A stretch of 64,000 nt of DNA, taken from contig NZ_LNJP01000003.1 of assembly GCF_001547525.1 (NCBI RefSeq), positions 1,302,001 to 1,366,000 on the forward strand, in the 5' to 3' direction. This document shows, one piece after another, positions 26,016-33,534 of this stretch. The position numbers and the translations under genes are program-made. Each line of letters opens with the position of its first letter. The first letter of the stretch is position 1. A model generated the notes under the pieces. It made no database searches, was not told the DNA's origin, and was given only the letters and a program-made list of their open reading frames with translations. Origin of the DNA: Burkholderia anthina. GTDB lineage: Bacteria > Pseudomonadota > Gammaproteobacteria > Burkholderiales > Burkholderiaceae.

Positions 26016-26621
26016 CTACCGCGATACGGTATCGAGCAGCACTTCAGCCGTCGCGCGCGCATCGCGCGCGGCGTTTGCATCGCCACTGACGAGCGCCACG
26101 CCAATCGCGCCGTCGATCAACACGAGCCACTGACGCGCGATGCGCGCGAGCCCGCGGCGCTCGATGCCGGTTTCGTCGGCATAGGCGTCGAAGCGCTCGC
26201 GCACGAACGCCAGCAGGCGTGCCTTGTGCATACGGGCGACGACGCGCACGGGATCCTCGGCGTCGGGTATCTCGCCCGACGCATTCAGGAACGCGCAGCC
26301 GTGAAAGTCGGGCTGCCCGAACCAGTCGCGCAGCACGTCGAACATGCCGAGCAGTTGCGCGCGCGGCGTCTTGCCCCGCGCCAGCGTGGCGTCGACGAAC
26401 CAGCGCATCCAGCGCTCGTCGCGACGTTCGAGCGCGGCGATCACCAGCGCCTCTTTCGATTCGAAATGCGAATAAAAGCTCTTTCGCGCCGCGCCGGATC
26501 GCTTGACGATCGCATCGACACCGGTTGCGTGGATGCCGCCCGAATAGATCAGCGCTTCGGCCGCGTCCAGCAGCCGCTCGCGAACGCCCGGTTCGCCGGA
26601 GGAGTCGAGAAGTGGGTTCAT
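26016..26621 (-). CDS. TetR/AcrR-family regulator
   Basis: 201 residues from ATG 26621; a longer open frame upstream has no matching sequence. The HTH (GIHATGVDAIVKRSGAARKSFYSHFESKEAL) is typical, and the C-terminal ligand domain carries PDFHGCAFLNASGE, characteristic of a TetR subgroup often linked to small stress-response proteins. An 18-bp perfect palindrome lies 9 bp before its start and is probably its own operator. Likely co-transcribed with the DUF1348 gene. Confidence 0.9.
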   Translation of the reverse strand: MNPLLDSSGEPGVRERLLDAAEALIYSGGIHATGVDAIVKRSGAARKSFYSHFESKEALVIAALERRDERWMRWFVDATLARGKTPRAQLLGMFDVLRDWFGQPDFHGCAFLNASGEIPDAEDPVRVVARMHKARLLAFVRERFDAYADETGIERRGLARIARQWLVLIDGAIGVALVSGDANAARDARATAEVLLDTVSR

Positions 26622-26630
26622 GGGTTTACG

Positions 26631-26648
26631 GTAGAACGATCGTTCTAC
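26631..26648. promoter_or_regulatory. Perfect palindromic operator of the TetR gene
   Basis: GTAGAACGATCGTTCTAC is a perfect 18-bp palindrome 9 bp upstream of the TetR start codon, the size and position expected for a TetR self-operator. Confidence 0.8.
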
Positions 26649-27118
26649 CTTGTCAATATCCGGATGAAAAAGCCCTGTCGGCGGGAGGGCTGAGTCGTGC
26701 CCGAAGCGCTGGCTCGTCGGGGTGAGCCTTCCGTTCGAGCCGTGCGGATGGGAAGGTGAACGAATCGGGTAGGGGTCGGCGCACCGATCGGTGTCGAGGA
26801 CGCCTCGTATCAGTGAGTCGCAACGCAGCGTGCGGCTCACGGTGGATGTGCCGGGTCGGTACGATCTCGCATACGGTCGCGAGCGAACCCTCGCACGCCA
26901 GGCGAAGCGGGGAAGCGCGCGGAAGAGGAGAAACGGGCGCCGAATGCTATGACGAGGAGAAGCGAAGCAGTTGCCGACAGGTGACGCGAGCCTGCTATTG
27001 CGCATCACCTATGCGCGATCGTGTGATGATTCGGCGCACGACCACGGCTCCCGAAAAATCTCACCTCAAGCGTTCAATCGTGCGTCCGCGGCGCGACGGT
27101 GCGTGTGTGCAAACGAAA
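26649..27118. other. Intergenic region with one reversed iteron
   Basis: About 470 bp with no recognisable gene between the TetR gene and the end of tdh. It holds the iteron at 27048-27065 and, at its right end, the tdh terminator. Confidence 0.5.
27048..27065 (-). repeat. Dispersed Rep iteron, reverse orientation
   Basis: CTCCCGAAAAATCTCACC, an exact match to the most common form of the repA iteron on the opposite strand, followed by CTCAAG as at 31910. Confidence 0.88.
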
Positions 27119-27153
27119 ACGGGGCAGCCGGCAAACGTGCCACGCCGCCCCGT
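27119..27153 (-). terminator. Intrinsic terminator of kbl-tdh
   Basis: On the minus strand ACGGGGC (27153-27147) pairs with GCCCCGT (27125-27119), with additional GGC/GCC pairing inside, followed by TTTTCGTTT. It lies 16 bp after the tdh stop. Confidence 0.7.
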
Positions 27154-27168
27154 CTCTCGACACCCGAC

Positions 27169-28197
27169 TCAGACCGTCCAGTCGAGAATCACCTTGCCGC
27201 TTTCGCCGGACAGCATCGCGGCGAAGCCTTGCTCGTAATCGTCGGCCGCGAAGCGATGCGTGATGATCGGCGACAGGTCGAGACCGCTCTGCAGCATCGC
27301 GACCATCTTGTACCAGGTCTCGAACATCTCGCGGCCGTAGATGCCCTTGATCTCGAGCCCCTTGAAGATCACCTGGTTCCAGTCGATCGCCGTCTGCGCG
27401 GGCGGGATGCCGAGCAGCGCGACCTTGCCGCCGTGGTTCATCGCCTCGAGCAGGCTCGTGAACGCGCTTGGCACACCGGACATCTCGAGACCGACGTCGA
27501 AGCCTTCGGTCATGTGCAGGTCGGCCATCACGTCGCGCAGCGACTCGCGCGCGACGTTGACTGCGCGCGTCGCGCCCATCTTGCGCGCGAGCTCCAGCCG
27601 ATAGTCGTTGATGTCGGTGATGACGACGTTGCGCGCGCCGACGTGCTTCGCGATCGCGACGGCCATGATGCCGATCGGGCCCGCGCCGGTGATCAGCACG
27701 TCTTCGCCGACCAGGTTGAACGACAGCGCCGTGTGCGTCGCGTTGCCGAACGGATCGAAGATCGACGCGAGATCGTCGGAGATTTCCGGCGGAATCTTGA
27801 ACGCGTTGAACGCCGGAATCGCCAGGTATTCGGCGAAGGCGCCTTCGCGGTTCACGCCGACGCCCACCGTGTTGCGGCATAGGTGCCGACGCCCGGCGCG
27901 ACAGTTGCGGCAGAAACCGCACGTGATGTGGCCTTCGCCGGACACGCGATCGCCGATCGCGAAGCCGCGCACTTCCTGCCCCATCTCGACGATCTCGCCG
28001 ACGTATTCGTGGCCGACGTGCATCGGCACCGGAATCGTCTTCTGCGCCCAGTCGTCCCACTTCCAGATATGGATGTCGGTGCCGCAGATCGCCGTGCGGC
28101 GGATCTTGATCAGCACGTCGTTGTGGCCGACGTCGGGACGCTTCACGCGCGTGAGCGTGAGGCCGGGGCCGCGTTCGAGCTTTGCCAGTGCTTTCAT
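27169..28197 (-). CDS. tdh: L-threonine 3-dehydrogenase
   Basis: 342-residue zinc-dependent medium-chain dehydrogenase. Catalytic zinc site CGTDIHIW (Cys38) and GHEYVGEIVE, the structural zinc cysteines CGFCRNCRAGRRHLC, and the NAD fold GAGPIGIMAVAIAKH. It oxidises threonine to 2-amino-3-ketobutyrate, which Kbl cleaves. It follows kbl by 13 bp, forming the classic threonine-to-glycine operon. Confidence 0.97.
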   Translation of the reverse strand: MKALAKLERGPGLTLTRVKRPDVGHNDVLIKIRRTAICGTDIHIWKWDDWAQKTIPVPMHVGHEYVGEIVEMGQEVRGFAIGDRVSGEGHITCGFCRNCRAGRRHLCRNTVGVGVNREGAFAEYLAIPAFNAFKIPPEISDDLASIFDPFGNATHTALSFNLVGEDVLITGAGPIGIMAVAIAKHVGARNVVITDINDYRLELARKMGATRAVNVARESLRDVMADLHMTEGFDVGLEMSGVPSAFTSLLEAMNHGGKVALLGIPPAQTAIDWNQVIFKGLEIKGIYGREMFETWYKMVAMLQSGLDLSPIITHRFAADDYEQGFAAMLSGESGKVILDWTV

Positions 28198-28210
28198 GGT
28201 CGCGCCTCCG

Positions 28211-29410
28211 TCAGATGATGCCGAGCGACTTGCCGACGCGCACGAACGCGGCGACCGTCCGGTCGATCTGCTCGGGCGTATGCGCGGCGCTCATCTGCGT
28301 GCGGATGCGCGCACGGCCGCGCGGCACGACGGGAAACGAGAAGCCGATCACGTAGACGCCTTCGCCGAGCAGCCTGTCGGCCATGTTCGTCGCGAGCTGC
28401 GCGTCGCCGAGCATCACCGGGATGATCGGATGCGCGCCGGGCACGAGCGTGAAGCCGGCTTCGGTCATCTGCTTGCGGAACCGCGCGCCGTTCTCGCGCA
28501 CGCGCTCGCGCAGCTTCGCGCCTTCGTCGCTGCCGAGCAGTTCCAGCACCTTCAGCGACGCCGCGGCGATGCTCGGCGTGAGCGTGTTCGAGAACAGATA
28601 CGGACGCGAGCGCTGGCGCAGCAGCTCGATCACCTCGCGACGCGCGGCGACATAGCCGCCCGACGCCCCGCCGAGCGCCTTGCCGAGCGTGCCCGTGATG
28701 ATGTCGACGCGGCCTTCGACGCCGCAGTGCTCGGGCGTGCCGCGGCCATGCGTGCCGATGAAGCCGACCGCATGCGAATCGTCGACCATCACGAGCGCGC
28801 CGTAGCGATCGGCGAGATCGCAGATGCCCTTCAGGTCGGCGATGATGCCGTCCATCGAGAACACGCCGTCGGTCGCGATCAGCTTGTGGCGGGCGCCCGT
28901 GGCGTCGGCTTCCTTCAGCTTCGCCTCGAGGTCGGAAAGATCGTTGTTCTTGTAGCGAAAACGCTTCGCCTTGCAGAGGCGGATACCGTCGATGATGCTC
29001 GCGTGGTTCAGCTCGTCGCTGATCACCGCGTCGTTCTCGTCGAGCAGCGTCTCGAACAGCCCGCCATTCGCGTCGAAGCAGCTCGAATAGAGGATGCTGT
29101 CCTCGGTGCCGAGAAACGCGGCCAGCGCGCTTTCCAGTTGCTTGTGGACGGTTTGCGTGCCGCAGATGAAGCGCACCGATGCCATGCCGAAACCGTCCTG
29201 GTCGAGGCCGGCCTTCGCCGCGTCGACCAGGCGCGGATCGTTCGCCAGGCCCAGATAGTTGTTCGCGCAGAAATTGAGCACGCCGGCACCGCCGGCGAGC
29301 CGCACGGCTGCCGCCTGGGGACTCGCGATCTCGCGCTCGGTCTTGTAAAAACCGTCCACGCGGATCTGGTCGAGCGTCCCGCGCACCTGGGCGAGAAAGG
29401 CATCACGCAT
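28211..29410 (-). CDS. kbl: Glycine C-acetyltransferase (2-amino-3-ketobutyrate CoA ligase)
   Basis: 399 residues from ATG 29410 (CAGGAGC upstream). Alpha-oxoamine synthase family, PLP enzyme: NNYLGLANDPRLVDAAK at the start, HASIIDGIRLCKAKRF, MVDDSHAVGFIG with the PLP Asp, and TLGKALGGASGG with the PLP Lys. It converts 2-amino-3-ketobutyrate and CoA to glycine and acetyl-CoA. First gene of kbl-tdh, divergent from an XRE/cupin regulator. Confidence 0.97.
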   Translation of the reverse strand: MRDAFLAQVRGTLDQIRVDGFYKTEREIASPQAAAVRLAGGAGVLNFCANNYLGLANDPRLVDAAKAGLDQDGFGMASVRFICGTQTVHKQLESALAAFLGTEDSILYSSCFDANGGLFETLLDENDAVISDELNHASIIDGIRLCKAKRFRYKNNDLSDLEAKLKEADATGARHKLIATDGVFSMDGIIADLKGICDLADRYGALVMVDDSHAVGFIGTHGRGTPEHCGVEGRVDIITGTLGKALGGASGGYVAARREVIELLRQRSRPYLFSNTLTPSIAAASLKVLELLGSDEGAKLRERVRENGARFRKQMTEAGFTLVPGAHPIIPVMLGDAQLATNMADRLLGEGVYVIGFSFPVVPRGRARIRTQMSAAHTPEQIDRTVAAFVRVGKSLGII

Positions 29411-29513
29411 CGCAAAGCTCCTGACAGGGTTTCGCATTCCGCAGCACACCGCTCGTGGCGGCGCAACGGCCTGCTACTGTTATAGTCGGTCGTTCGGTTG
29501 ACCGCATTTATCC

Positions 29514-29541
29514 GATATTCCGAACTAGAATTCGAAATATC
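29514..29541. promoter_or_regulatory. Inverted-repeat operator between kbl and the XRE/cupin regulator
   Basis: GATATTCCGAA (29514-29524) and TTCGAAATATC (29531-29541) form an inverted repeat with 10 of 11 matching positions around a 6-bp centre. It sits in the shared promoter gap of the divergent genes, 28 bp before the regulator start. Confidence 0.65.
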
Positions 29542-29568
29542 GAACAACTCTAAGCGAACGGAATCCAA

Positions 29569-30180
29569 ATGGCAAGTTCCCCCGGATCGCGGCGCACGCC
29601 TGCCGGCGCCGCCCCGCAACCGCCTGCCGCGACCCCGCCGCGCGTGGGCGAGCAGATCCAGCGGCTGCGCAACGAGCGCAAGCTGACGCTCGACGACCTC
29701 TCGCGCGCAGCCGGCGTATCGAAATCGATGCTCTCCGAGATCGAACGCGACAAGGCCAACCCGACGATCGCGGTCGCGTGGCGGCTAACGAACGCGCTCG
29801 GCATCACGCTCGATGAACTGTTCTCGCAGCCGAAGGCGCCCGACACGATTCGCGTGGACGGCCCGCACGACATTCCGACGCTCGCCGGCCACGACGGCCG
29901 GTACCAGTTGCGCGTATGGGGCCCGATCGATCTCGCCGGCAAGTTCGAGTGGTACGAGCTGACGCTGCCGGGCGGCGGCGCACTGGTATCGAACGCGCAC
30001 GAACCCGGCACGCGCGAGCATCTCACCGTGCTGCACGGCGCGATGGAAATCGAAGCCGCCGCGGCCAGCCGACGCCTGAAGGCGGGCGACACCGCGCGCT
30101 ATCCGGCCGACGAGCCGCATGCGATCCGCAACCCCGGCAAGACCGAAGCGCGGGCCTTGTTGATCGTGATCCATCGCTGA
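29569..30180 (+). CDS. XRE-family regulator with C-terminal cupin domain
   Basis: 203 residues. A Ala/Pro-rich head is followed by a helix-turn-helix (about 30-80: LTLDDLSRAAGVSKSMLSEIERDKANPTI in pieces) and a cupin barrel (about 120-200: EHLTVLHGAMEIEAAA, ARYPADEPHAIRN). This is the SutR/PuuR-like layout in which the cupin binds a small metabolite. Divergent from kbl-tdh, so it probably represses threonine or glycine catabolism and senses one of those amino acids or a product. Confidence 0.88.
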   Translation: MASSPGSRRTPAGAAPQPPAATPPRVGEQIQRLRNERKLTLDDLSRAAGVSKSMLSEIERDKANPTIAVAWRLTNALGITLDELFSQPKAPDTIRVDGPHDIPTLAGHDGRYQLRVWGPIDLAGKFEWYELTLPGGGALVSNAHEPGTREHLTVLHGAMEIEAAAASRRLKAGDTARYPADEPHAIRNPGKTEARALLIVIHR

Positions 30181-30219
30181 CGGCGCGGATAGTCGGCCAA
30201 AAGGCAGATCGCAGGCCAG

Positions 30220-30249
30220 TTGCGGAAAATACTGTATGTTTGTACAGTA
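30220..30249 (+). promoter_or_regulatory. SOS promoter with LexA box
   Basis: TACTGTATGTTTGTACAGTA (30230-30249) is a near-ideal LexA box (CTGT-N8-ACAG). A -35-like TTGCGG (30220-30225) and a -10-like TACAGT (30243-30248) are 17 bp apart, so LexA would cover the -10. It lies 72 bp before the next gene. Confidence 0.85.
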
Positions 30250-30321
30250 TACGGACATTCCGCCATGCATGGGCCGGAGCCGGCGCACCGAGGCGCCCGC
30301 CCCGGTCGACAGGAGCCTGCA

Positions 30322-30699
30322 ATGACAGAAGAACAAGATTTGGCCGCGCTCAGCTTCAAGGCTGCCGCGCACGACCTCGAACTGATCGTTCGCCATATCG
30401 CCGCGCGCTACATCCGTCAGCGCGTGCCGCTGACGTGGCGCCTGCTGCACGCGATCGAAGCCGAAGCGCTCGCCGATCTCGGCTTTGCCAGCCGGCACGA
30501 CGCCGGCATGCGCCAACTGTTCGAACGACCGTCCGACATGACGTTTCCCGAAACCGACGATCCGATCGACTTCGGGCGCTCGAACGCGCTGCCCGCGGTC
30601 TTTTCATTCGCCGTTCTCGCGTACGAAGCCGCAGCAACCACGCACGACACCGCACGGCCCGTGCGCGCTCACCGCCCGTCCAAGGCGTGGGGCGACTGA
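30322..30699 (+). CDS. SOS-box-preceded protein of unknown function
   Basis: 125 residues from ATG 30322 (CAGGAGC upstream). Mostly helical and soluble: an N-terminal part (ALSFKAAAHDLELIVRHIAARY, in which helices look amphipathic) and a tail ending RPSKAWGD. No known domain recognised. The strong LexA box upstream predicts induction by DNA damage. It lies in the origin region just before the recombinase-like gene, 102 bp apart and in the same direction, so both could be part of one SOS transcript. Confidence 0.75.
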   Translation: MTEEQDLAALSFKAAAHDLELIVRHIAARYIRQRVPLTWRLLHAIEAEALADLGFASRHDAGMRQLFERPSDMTFPETDDPIDFGRSNALPAVFSFAVLAYEAAATTHDTARPVRAHRPSKAWGD

Positions 30700-30801
30700 T
30701 GGCCGAGCCCCGGCCGCGATGCATGGCGGCCGGTTCACCCGCGTGCTGCCCGATACGTTGCGAAAAGGGCTACGATATACGCAACTAACGGAATTAACAC
30801 C

Positions 30802-31821
30802 ATGTCCCTTCCCACCTCTCCCGACACCGCCGCGCGTGTGGAAGAAAAGGATCTGTTCGACCGTGACGCATCCGACTGGGTCGTCTCGCCCGAAGCCGCG
30901 TTCGACGCGTGGCTCGCAATGCAGGACTATCGCCGCTCGTCGGCCGATGTCTATCGCGCGCAATGGGGCGCGTTTCTCGCGTGGATGCGTGCGCATCAAA
31001 AGAATCTGGCGACGGTCGATACGCCGGCCATCGCGAACTTCGTCGGCGAGTTGCCGATCAAGAAGACACAGCGGATGCGCTATTTAAGGCTGATCGAGCG
31101 TGTGCTCGACCATATCCGCCGCACCGAATACGCATCGACCAATCCCGCCCGTTTCATTGCTCAGGATGGCGAAGCGAACTGGCGCAAGGCCCGCGACAAC
31201 GAACCGACCGGCTTCCTCACGCCGGCGGAACGCGCGACGTTGCTCGCGTATCTGTTTTCGCCGATCGGCGTATCGGGCGCCGCGTACTGGAAGGAGCGTC
31301 GCGACCGCGCGCTCGTTGCCGCGTTTCTCGGCGCCGGCATCAAAACCGGGGAAGCGCGCGCGCTTACGATTAGTTGCATCAATACGAGCGGCACGTCGCT
31401 GCGGATCGAGTCGACGCATCCGGATTACGCGCGCGAAACCCATCTCGCCTCGTTCGCGATCGCATTGCTCGAAGCCTGGCTCACCGAACGCAAACGCCAG
31501 GAGATTCCGGGAGAACTCGTGTTCCCCGCGTCGCATGCCGGGCGGCCGATGCACAAGGCAACGATGCTGCGCGCGATCGACGCGATCGTCGAATCGGCCG
31601 GGCTCACGTCGTCACGCACCGCGCGCGCAAGCCCGCAAACATTGCGCAATACGTACGCGGCCGAACTGTTCGAGCACGACGTCCCGCCCGAGCGGGTCGG
31701 CAAATGGCTGGGCTTCATGCGGCCGATCTCGTCGAATCGCCTGCATCGCGCATGGAAAAACTGGCGCGACGGGCTGGCCGACGACAACGGTGACGCGTCC
31801 GAGCGTGACGAAACTCACTGA
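30802..31821 (+). CDS. Degenerate tyrosine-recombinase-like protein
   Basis: 339 residues with the phage-integrase layout: a SAM-like core-binding domain (about 30-115: SSADVYRAQWGAFLAWMRAH) and a catalytic-fold domain (about 135-325). The active-site positions are altered: the first Arg is Lys (GIKTGEA, K181), the HxxR motif reads QTLR (Q279, R282 kept), the His/Trp of LGH is Phe (LGF, F305), and no Tyr is found where the nucleophile should be (FMRPISSNRLHRAW). Recombination is therefore unlikely; DNA binding is plausible. It sits 3.1 kb from repA between the SOS gene and the KfrA-like gene. Confidence 0.85.
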   Translation: MSLPTSPDTAARVEEKDLFDRDASDWVVSPEAAFDAWLAMQDYRRSSADVYRAQWGAFLAWMRAHQKNLATVDTPAIANFVGELPIKKTQRMRYLRLIERVLDHIRRTEYASTNPARFIAQDGEANWRKARDNEPTGFLTPAERATLLAYLFSPIGVSGAAYWKERRDRALVAAFLGAGIKTGEARALTISCINTSGTSLRIESTHPDYARETHLASFAIALLEAWLTERKRQEIPGELVFPASHAGRPMHKATMLRAIDAIVESAGLTSSRTARASPQTLRNTYAAELFEHDVPPERVGKWLGFMRPISSNRLHRAWKNWRDGLADDNGDASERDETH

Positions 31822-31891
31822 TCGGGAAACGGCTGCTCACGCAAAACGATCCGTGAGCAGCCTTGCGCGGCGCAGCCTCACCATTTCACAG

Positions 31892-31933
31892 CTCCCGAAA
31901 AACCTCACCTCAAGTCTCCCGGATATTCTCACC
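31892..31933 (-). repeat. Two dispersed Rep iterons, reverse orientation
   Basis: CTCCCGAAAAACCTCACC (31892-31909) and CTCCCGGATATTCTCACC (31916-31933), starts 24 bp apart, filling the gap between the convergent recombinase-like and KfrA-like genes. Confidence 0.88.
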
Positions 31934-31957
31934 TGTGCGGTGTGGCCGGCTTCCGGG

Positions 31958-33139
31958 TCAAGTCTGCGCGAAACGCGCGGCGGCTTCGAAACGAGACGGC
32001 CATGGGCCCGAAGCGTGCTCGCATTCGGGGCACGCGACTTCAAAGCCGTCGTCACCGTGTGACAGTTCCGGCTCGCCGTCGCAATGCGGGCACCGGGCCG
32101 GCGCCGGAATCTCGTGATCCAGCGAGGTGCCGATCGCGGCATACGCGTTCGCATCGAGTTGTCCGGCATCGGCCAGGCGCCGGAGCAGCGCCGCGATTTC
32201 CGGATTCATCCCGCGGTTCGCGCGCAACGCGTTCGCGTCGCGCATCGCGCGGTCCAGTTCGTCGCTCTGGGTACGCAACTGTTCTTCGAGCCGGTCGGCG
32301 CGCGCCTTGGCCGAGCTCAATTGCTGCAGGAAATCGAACTCCTTGCGCTGAACGTCGCGCAACCCGCTCTGGTAGGTCGACGCCATGCTGCGCAACGCGT
32401 CCAGTTCGACCAGCATCGGCTTGACGCGGCGTTCGGCTTCGGCCACCGCATCCTTGATTTGCTGCGCATAGTGCTCGGTGCGCTGCTGCAATTCCGCTTG
32501 CAACGCATCGATGCGGTCGCGCAACGCGGCATTCTGGGCCTGTTCGGCATCGAGGCGGCCGGCAGCCGCGGCCAGTTCCTTTTCCAGTCGGGCGACTGTG
32601 GTGAGCAACGTTGCTTCGCTTGCCGAACCGTGCGTGGTCTGCGACGCAAGCTGGACCTCGAGTTCGGTCACCCGCGCCTGCAATTGCTCGTTTCTCGCTT
32701 CGCCGCGCGCAAGCGCTTCTTCAAGCGTTTCCTGGCGGACGGTTGCGTCACGCAACCGTTGTTCGGCCGCGGCCACGTCGGCGCGAACCTGCTCGCGGTC
32801 GCCGTCGAGGCTGTCGCGCGCCGCTTTCAACGCCTCTTCATAAAGTGCGCCCAGCAATGCGCCGGCCTTTTCCTCGACGGCCTTCGGGATCGCCGCGCCG
32901 TCGAGCCTGATCTTGGAGGCGGAACGGATGCGCTCCCAAAAGTGGTCGATGTCTTTCGGGATGTCGCTGGCGCTGCCGGTCTGGGTGAGATCGCGCACGT
33001 TGGCGGCCGACGGCCGGATGCCGAGATCGAAAAACAGGCGCTTGCACGCATGCAGCGACAATTCCTGACGCCGTGCACCGCTTGCGCGCAGCGATTCCAG
33101 TTCTTCCCGAATGACTTGACGCATTTCGTCCAGGGTCAT
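31958..33139 (-). CDS. KfrA-like coiled-coil DNA-binding protein with C-terminal zinc ribbon
   Basis: 393 residues from ATG 33139. The N-terminal ~110 residues match the KfrA DNA-binding region (GIRPSAANVRDLTQTGSASD, with a winged-helix-like pattern), followed by about 220 residues of nearly unbroken coiled coil (EQRLRDATVRQETLEEALAR and onwards) and a C-terminal CPHC...CPEC zinc ribbon. KfrA proteins are plasmid autoregulators that help partition. It points away from the iteron array and abuts it, so it is part of the maintenance region. The zinc ribbon is not usual in plasmid KfrA. Confidence 0.85.
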   Translation of the reverse strand: MTLDEMRQVIREELESLRASGARRQELSLHACKRLFFDLGIRPSAANVRDLTQTGSASDIPKDIDHFWERIRSASKIRLDGAAIPKAVEEKAGALLGALYEEALKAARDSLDGDREQVRADVAAAEQRLRDATVRQETLEEALARGEARNEQLQARVTELEVQLASQTTHGSASEATLLTTVARLEKELAAAAGRLDAEQAQNAALRDRIDALQAELQQRTEHYAQQIKDAVAEAERRVKPMLVELDALRSMASTYQSGLRDVQRKEFDFLQQLSSAKARADRLEEQLRTQSDELDRAMRDANALRANRGMNPEIAALLRRLADAGQLDANAYAAIGTSLDHEIPAPARCPHCDGEPELSHGDDGFEVACPECEHASGPWPSRFEAAARFAQT

Positions 33140-33416
33140 GACAACACTCGCAGGCAATGAAGTGTTGCAATCATAACGAAACACGTATCCCTTGATACTT
33201 GTTTCGACGGTCCGTTGTGAATTTACGTCGTTTTGCACCGAAATCAGCGCTGCGAACGTGTTCGGCCGAAGGTGGCCTTGGATTCCGTGAAACAAAGCGA
33301 AGAAAATCATCCAAGTCTTTGTTCAGCAAGCGTTTTTCAGCGGATCCCGAATTTTGGCATTTGTTTCACATCACATCGGATCCGATAGCCCGTGGGTGTT
33401 CAGGGGTTGGGGTATC

Positions 33417-33425
33417 TGTGGAAAA
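33417..33425 (-). promoter_or_regulatory. DnaA-box-like site at the left end of the origin
   Basis: TGTGGAAAA (minus strand TTTTCCACA) differs by one base from the DnaA box TTATCCACA. It lies about 110 bp left of the first iteron, beside an AT-rich stretch (33430-33490) that could be the unwinding element. Confidence 0.5.
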
Positions 33426-33534
33426 CTCGTCAACCGAGGTCTTGAGAGTATTAGAAGTAAACACCCTTGAACCCTTAGTTAAAAACGTTAACGCCACGGC
33501 ACAGCCTTGTGGCACAAGGCTTTCCGGCCGACAA

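Noticed and set aside
31958..33139. SMC-like or structural coiled-coil protein
   Set aside because: No ATPase motifs; the N-terminal DNA-binding pattern and origin location fit KfrA better.
33362..33376. Universal chromosome 1 parS
   Set aside because: TGTTTCACATCACA matches only the left half of TGTTTCACGTGAAACA and lacks the palindrome.
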